From Bdellovibrionales bacterium (lineage in GTDB: Bacteria > Bdellovibrionota > Bacteriovoracia > Bacteriovoracales > Bacteriovoracaceae): 18,802 nucleotides of DNA. The notes under the pieces are model-generated. The model was not told where the DNA came from, did no database searches, and saw only the letters and a program-made list of their open reading frames with translations. The stretch covers positions 1-18,802 of the forward strand of contig SXUH01000433.1 of assembly GCA_005791855.1 (NCBI GenBank). The letters run 5' to 3'. Position 1 is the first letter of the stretch, and every line of letters starts with the position of its first letter. The position numbers and the translations under genes were made by a program. Positions 15,284-18,802 of this stretch are shown here, one piece after another.

Positions 15284-15310
15284 AAAAGGCCCTCTTCCGA
15301 GGGCCCTTTC
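15282..15310. terminator. Bidirectional Rho-independent terminator
   Basis: GGCCCTC (15288-15294) and GAGGGCC (15299-15305) form a 7-bp stem with loop TTCC. An A-run (15282-15287) on one side becomes a U6 tail on the minus strand, and CTTTCATT on the other side is a weaker tail for the plus strand. It lies between the ends of two convergent genes and should stop both. Confidence 0.85.
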
Positions 15311-15331
15311 ATTCTAGTTTTTGATACTTTC

Positions 15332-16168
15332 TTAGAGAGCGGTGTAGTACTGCTTCAGCATCGCGGCGTCGACCTCGAGGTTCGGAGAGTTGCAGATGAC
15401 GTATCCGCGGCAGTCCTTGTCCTTCAGCGCGCGCATCAGATCCTTCCAGTTGAACTTCGACTTCTCGAGGTTCAGGTGCTTCAAGTCACCCTTGGAGTTG
15501 GAGCTGATCCCGGAGATGTGGATGTGCATCTCCTTGAGGGCGTTCGGGCCGAGCTCGCTCTTCAGAGTGTCGAGCGTGTCGCAGAAGCCCTGGTAGTCGT
15601 TCACGTTCCCGGTCCGGGCGTAGAGGTGGGAGAAGTCCATGCAGGGCTTACAGCTCGTCACGGACTTCGAGAGGCTGATGAGCTCCTCCAGGGAACCGAA
15701 CTGGGAGGTCTTGCCGGTGAGCTCGGGCCGGAGTTCGATCTCGATGTCGAGGCGGGACAACCGCTCCTCGATGACGTTGAGGGACTTCTCGACCAGGTCG
15801 AAGACGTCGTACGGCGAGTCCTTCATGTAGAAGGCCGCGTGGAAGGTCATGGACTCCGCTCCGCAGAGGTCGGAGATCTTCGCCGTCTGGATGATCCGCT
15901 CGACGGACGAGTCGATCTTATCCTGCTCGCGGGCGTTGAGGTTGATGTAGTAGGGACCGTGGGACGTCAGAGGCACGCCGAGTTCGTAGGAGACCTTCCG
16001 GAGGGCGGACGACACCTCTTCCTTCATCCGCACGCCGTGGGCGAACTCCAGTTGCATGCAGTCGAGCCCGAGCTCATGGATCCGCTTTACCCCTTCGACC
16101 GGGTTGTTTTTCTTAACGGTGCTGTTCGGAACCCCGGCAGTACCAAATAGTAAACGTTCAAACGCCAT
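15332..16168 (-). CDS. Endonuclease IV-like TIM-barrel protein (AP endonuclease 2 family)
   Basis: This 278-residue protein has the xylose isomerase-like TIM barrel of endonuclease IV (Nfo). Metal ligands known from the E. coli enzyme have counterparts at nearly the same numbers: H70 (SHGPYYINL), H110 (FHAAFY), E145 (EIELRPE), D178 and H181 (CMDFSHLY), a His in MHIHISG (214-220), and D228/H231 (GDLKH). The place of the last ligand, Glu in ESP/ETP segments, reads CNSPNLEVDA (259-268) with N260. It may cut abasic DNA or act on another substrate. AAAGGAG precedes the ATG at 16168. It lies 27 bp downstream of the BFD gene, probably in one transcript. Confidence 0.82.
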   Translation of the reverse strand: MAFERLLFGTAGVPNSTVKKNNPVEGVKRIHELGLDCMQLEFAHGVRMKEEVSSALRKVSYELGVPLTSHGPYYINLNAREQDKIDSSVERIIQTAKISDLCGAESMTFHAAFYMKDSPYDVFDLVEKSLNVIEERLSRLDIEIELRPELTGKTSQFGSLEELISLSKSVTSCKPCMDFSHLYARTGNVNDYQGFCDTLDTLKSELGPNALKEMHIHISGISSNSKGDLKHLNLEKSKFNWKDLMRALKDKDCRGYVICNSPNLEVDAAMLKQYYTAL

Positions 16169-16195
16169 TGGGAACTCCTTTCGGACATCTCAAAT

Positions 16196-16525
16196 TCAAA
16201 AAATTCTATCGATCCAACTTTCTTTATTCTTCATGCAGGTCGTGCATCCCTGACCCAGATGAAGATCCCTCTGTAAGCGCTCGAGGTCAACTTTGGTTTC
16301 ACATAATAAACGAATATCACGAACGCTCACACAGAAGCATTCACAAATTAGAGTGTCATCCTCAAGTTTGCTGAGGGGTGCAGTAGGCAACAATTCATCG
16401 ATCTCGTCAATCTGACGGAGAAAGTCTTCGTCAGTTTGTGGGTCGGTAGTGCTCTGCATTTTCTTCTGTCTTTCACTCGCTAAAAGAGTTCGGGGTTTAT
16501 AGCTTGTAAGGGGATTTTTGTCCAT
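16196..16525 (-). CDS. BFD-like [2Fe-2S] protein with N-terminal extension
   Basis: The C-terminal half of this 109-residue protein is a BFD domain, the fold of bacterioferritin-associated ferredoxin. C61-E-C63 is followed 31 residues later by C94-T-T-C97, the CxC...CxxC set that binds [2Fe-2S], with VSVRDI (66-71) and GQGCTTC (91-97) as in the family. Residues 1-55 are a polar, acidic, probably flexible extension not found in the roughly 64-residue Bfd. The start at 16525 has only a weak AAGG; M23 is an alternative. The gene is AT-richer than most of the window. It shares a divergent promoter region with the HtpX-like gene and precedes the endonuclease IV-like gene. Confidence 0.82.
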   Translation of the reverse strand: MDKNPLTSYKPRTLLASERQKKMQSTTDPQTDEDFLRQIDEIDELLPTAPLSKLEDDTLICECFCVSVRDIRLLCETKVDLERLQRDLHLGQGCTTCMKNKESWIDRIF

Positions 16526-16620
16526 TCTTATGCCTTAAGGGTGTAATAAAGTAATGCAAATAACCAAGAGCGAGTGATAAAATAGCAGATAACTAACGAA
16601 AAAATTTGGTTTTATCTCCT
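16526..16620. promoter_or_regulatory. AT-rich divergent promoter region, extended -10 for the plus strand
   Basis: In this 95-bp gap, TGATAAAAT (16575-16583) is an extended -10 element (TG-n-TAAAAT) pointing to the plus-strand M48-like gene, about 38 nt before its ATG. No clear -35 is present, as is usual for extended -10 promoters. For the minus strand TTGGTT and TTTATT-like motifs exist but are not convincing. Confidence 0.45.
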
Positions 16621-17445
16621 ATGCGCGCCAATCTACTGATACTTTCAATCACGGTTCTCTTTGGGATGATTTTGTGGGCAACCTTAAGTGGGCCATCTTT
16701 TATCGTTGGAACTTTGGTTTGGCTATTTTTCATAGTAATTACTGTGGGTTACTCCGATACTTTCGTGCTCTATTTCCTTGGAGCAAGAGAAGTAAGATCT
16801 AGTGATGAAATCAAATTTTTCGAGAGCGCTTCACAGGAAGCTTATAAGCTTTCGCTCCCTATGCCACATTTGTATTACTACACAGGTAGTTTGGAAAGAG
16901 CCTTTGTGTTGCAACGCGGAAAGGTCTTAAGCCTCATATTAAGCAAATCTTTACTGGAAAAAAGTTCCTCTGCCGAGCTCTCAGCTATCGCTTTCGAGCT
17001 CCTTCTGCAGGTCAAAAAGGGGATGGCCCCGAAGCGCACCAAGCTCATGTTCGTCCTGGGATTTCTGGCCTGGGCCAGCCACGGGATCATGGGGGTCCTC
17101 ACCAGCATCGTCCCAAGCAAGGAGATCAGGCAGGCGGCGGACTGGTTCCTCAACTACCTCCTCCACCCCTGGCTCACCTTCCTGTTCCGGGCCTTCCTCG
17201 GGGCGCGGTACTTTCGGAAACTCGACCAGCTGCTGGAGACCTTCCCGCTGGAGAACGACCAGCTCCGGAAGGTCGGGCTCCGGCTCATCAAGCCCGAGGA
17301 CTTCCGCTCGTTCACGACCCGGAAGCTCATGGAATTATCTTCCTCGAGCCGGAGCCGGCACTTTCAGCATATAATGGCGCTGGAGTTCCTTCCCCACGAG
17401 TGGGACTATATTTTCGAGAGCCAGGAGATCTTACGTGCTGAGTAG
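16621..17445 (+). CDS. HtpX/M48-like membrane protein lacking the HExxH zinc site
   Basis: The ATG at 16621 is preferred to an in-frame TTG at 16606; neither has a good ribosome binding site. The 274-residue protein has two N-terminal helices (5-22, 28-45) as in HtpX. The M48 core pattern follows: LPMPHLYYY (79-87), the RAFVLQRGKVLSLILSKSLL run (93-112) matching 'NAFa.Gr....i..t..LL', and AELSAIAFELLLQ (118-130). FELLL (125-129) occupies the HExxH position. Two more hydrophobic stretches follow (142-163, 175-194), then RKLDQLLETFPLENDQL (199-215) in the place of the EyxAD region. D202 is kept and the Glu is not. It is probably a pseudo-protease. It overlaps the CHASE2 kinase gene by 11 nt. 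GC rises abruptly near 16980. Confidence 0.78.
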   Translation: MRANLLILSITVLFGMILWATLSGPSFIVGTLVWLFFIVITVGYSDTFVLYFLGAREVRSSDEIKFFESASQEAYKLSLPMPHLYYYTGSLERAFVLQRGKVLSLILSKSLLEKSSSAELSAIAFELLLQVKKGMAPKRTKLMFVLGFLAWASHGIMGVLTSIVPSKEIRQAADWFLNYLLHPWLTFLFRAFLGARYFRKLDQLLETFPLENDQLRKVGLRLIKPEDFRSFTTRKLMELSSSSRSRHFQHIMALEFLPHEWDYIFESQEILRAE

Positions 17446-18802
17446 GTTAAAGAACGTCGAGTTCAGCAAGTTCGCTCCGCTCCTCGTGACCCTCGCCTTC
17501 ATCCTGATCCTCATCCAGTACTCCTTCCACCCGCTCGAGTCCATCTTCTTCGACTTCTGGGTGAAGACGGACATCTCCTCGAAGAGCTTCAAGAACCCCA
17601 TCGTCCTGATCTCCCTGGACGAGGAGAGCGACCAGTTCCTGGGGGAGACCTACCCCTACACCTACGCCTCCCACACCCGGCTCCTGAGCCGGGTCACCGA
17701 AGACCAGCCGGTGCTCCTGAACTACTTCGTCTCCCTCCTCGAGCCCGACTCGGACGTCGAGGCCCGCTACCAGAGCGAGTTCCACGAGAAGATCAAGACC
17801 TTCTCCCCCTCGGGAGACAAGTTCAAGTTCGGGACGGAGATCGATAACCTGGGGGAGATGATCCCGCCGGAGGGCCTGCGGGACATCGGCTACTTCCTGG
17901 GCCAGCTCTACAAGGACCAGCTGGTCTTCTCGAAGGACGAGGTCGTCCGGCGGGCCATCCTGAACATCTCGGGGGAGGACTCGATCCACCTCTGGACCGC
18001 GAAGCGCTACCGGGAGCAGACCGGCCAGCCCCTCCTCGACGCCACCGCCTACAAGGGCGCGTACTACAACTCCGAGGCGGACGCGAACTTCGCTCTCTTC
18101 AAGTACTCCGGCAACCCCATCGGGGACCGGGTCCCGACGATCCCGTTCCACCGGGTGGTGGTGGGGAACTTCCCGAAGGGGTTCTTCAAGGACAAGATCG
18201 TCCTGGTGGGCCCCCAGTACCTCTCGAACTCCAGCGACTTCATCCAGACCCCCTTCGAGAAGGACACGGCCCGGACGCCGAAGCTCGCGGTCCACGCCGA
18301 CGTGATCGAGGCGCTGATCTCGGAGAAGACCATCTACGACGTCAAGGACTTCGCGACCCAGATCGCGTCGGTCCTCATCGCCATCATCCTCTCCTACGTC
18401 ATCTCCAAGGTCCAGCCGGTGAAGGGGCTCATGATCACCATCCTCCTGATCATCGGGATCCTCCTCACGAGCTACCTCGCCTTCGTGACCCTCGGGTGGT
18501 GGATCAAGCTCTCCCACCTCGTCCTGAGCATCTTCGTCGTGTACTACATCTGGGTCCCGTTCCGGGCCATCGAGGAGTACCAGACCCGCTACGCGATCCA
18601 GGAGGAGACCAAGCTCCTGAAGCAGGTCGACAACCTCAAGCAGAACTTCATCTCGCTCATGAGCCACGACCTGAAGACCCCGGTGGCCAAGATCGCCGGG
18701 ATCGCGGACATCCTGAAGATCAAGTTCAGCAACACGCCGGAGCAGACCGAGCTCATCGACAACGTGGTGAGCTCGACCAAGGAGCTGAACAACTTCATCA
18801 AC
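17435..18802 (+). CDS. CHASE2-domain sensor histidine kinase (3' end beyond window)
   Basis: A GTG start at 17435 is supported by AGGAG (17423-17427), 7 nt upstream and inside the preceding gene; the frame stays open to the window end (456 residues). One helix (13-29) leads into an extracytoplasmic CHASE2 sensor (about 35-300), with the early segment NPIVLISLDEES (54-65) and the late DKIVLVGP (253-260) typical of the domain. Three helices (307-325, 331-351, 358-375) follow. A coiled coil then leads to a HisKA dimerisation domain with SHDLKTPVAKI (410-420), H411 being the phosphorylation site. The ATPase domain would follow outside the window. The 11-nt overlap ties its translation to the M48-like protein, a possible partner in sensing. 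Confidence 0.9.
   Translation, partial: MLSRLKNVEFSKFAPLLVTLAFILILIQYSFHPLESIFFDFWVKTDISSKSFKNPIVLISLDEESDQFLGETYPYTYASHTRLLSRVTEDQPVLLNYFVSLLEPDSDVEARYQSEFHEKIKTFSPSGDKFKFGTEIDNLGEMIPPEGLRDIGYFLGQLYKDQLVFSKDEVVRRAILNISGEDSIHLWTAKRYREQTGQPLLDATAYKGAYYNSEADANFALFKYSGNPIGDRVPTIPFHRVVVGNFPKGFFKDKIVLVGPQYLSNSSDFIQTPFEKDTARTPKLAVHADVIEALISEKTIYDVKDFATQIASVLIAIILSYVISKVQPVKGLMITILLIIGILLTSYLAFVTLGWWIKLSHLVLSIFVVYYIWVPFRAIEEYQTRYAIQEETKLLKQVDNLKQNFISLMSHDLKTPVAKIAGIADILKIKFSNTPEQTELIDNVVSSTKELNNFIN

Noticed and set aside
17447..18667. 406-codon minus-strand frame
   Set aside because: It is the shadow of the CHASE2 kinase frame, which has a ribosome binding site and clear domains.

Overview
The window is 18.8 kb of densely coding bacterial DNA with no rRNA, tRNA, CRISPR or insertion sequence that I can see. 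No gene-free stretch exceeds about 125 bp. Most of it is GC-rich with strongly biased codon use (AAG, GAG, CTC, ATC), cut by AT-richer patches. The gene content suggests a Bdellovibrionota-type Gram-negative (Bdellovibrio/Bacteriovorax-like): many small lipoproteins, an outer-membrane barrel protein ending in Phe, a PATAN/DUF4388-like protein, a PilZ membrane protein, a CHASE2 kinase and acyl-CoA oxidation genes. This placement is an inference from content, not from a marker gene.

Left part (1-3.9 kb). A partial minus-strand membrane protein stands divergent to a plus-strand group: the Mrp/ApbC Fe-S carrier ATPase, a DUF4388/PATAN-like protein, a 63-residue putative ribbon-helix-helix protein and an eight-cysteine secreted protein. 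A single-pass membrane protein of unknown role follows.

Middle left (9.0 down to 3.9 kb, minus strand). Seven tightly packed genes form one probable operon: outer-membrane barrel protein, 51-residue LptM/YifL-like lipoprotein (missed by simple ORF calling because it starts with TTG), folK, acyl-CoA dehydrogenase, etfB, etfA and a DUF374 lysophospholipid acyltransferase. It couples envelope, folate, fatty-acid oxidation and lipid functions. Its last stop shares a CTAG with the stop of the convergent gene.

Middle right (9.1-13.4 kb, plus strand). A deoxynucleoside kinase is followed by a LysM lipoprotein, a lipoprotein that looks like an M48 metallopeptidase without its HExxH site, and an AmgK/MurU-like pair (sugar-1-kinase and nucleotidyltransferase of cell-wall recycling). 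A strong terminator-like hairpin lies inside the start of the M48-like reading frame, which suggests translation-dependent read-through into amgK-murU.

Right part (13.4-18.8 kb). A 2x[4Fe-4S] ferredoxin and a PilZ membrane protein diverge from a 25-bp gap with one near-symmetric -10 element, and the ferredoxin mRNA may be leaderless. Two small genes of lipoprotein/unknown type follow and end at a bidirectional terminator. Then come, on the minus strand, a BFD-type [2Fe-2S] protein and an endonuclease IV-like protein, and on the plus strand a second degenerate M48 (HtpX-like) membrane protein overlapping a CHASE2 sensor histidine kinase that runs off the window.

Most notable: two independent M48-fold proteins that have lost HExxH, the hairpin nested in a coding start, three identical 11-nt gene overlaps, and abrupt changes of base composition inside single genes.
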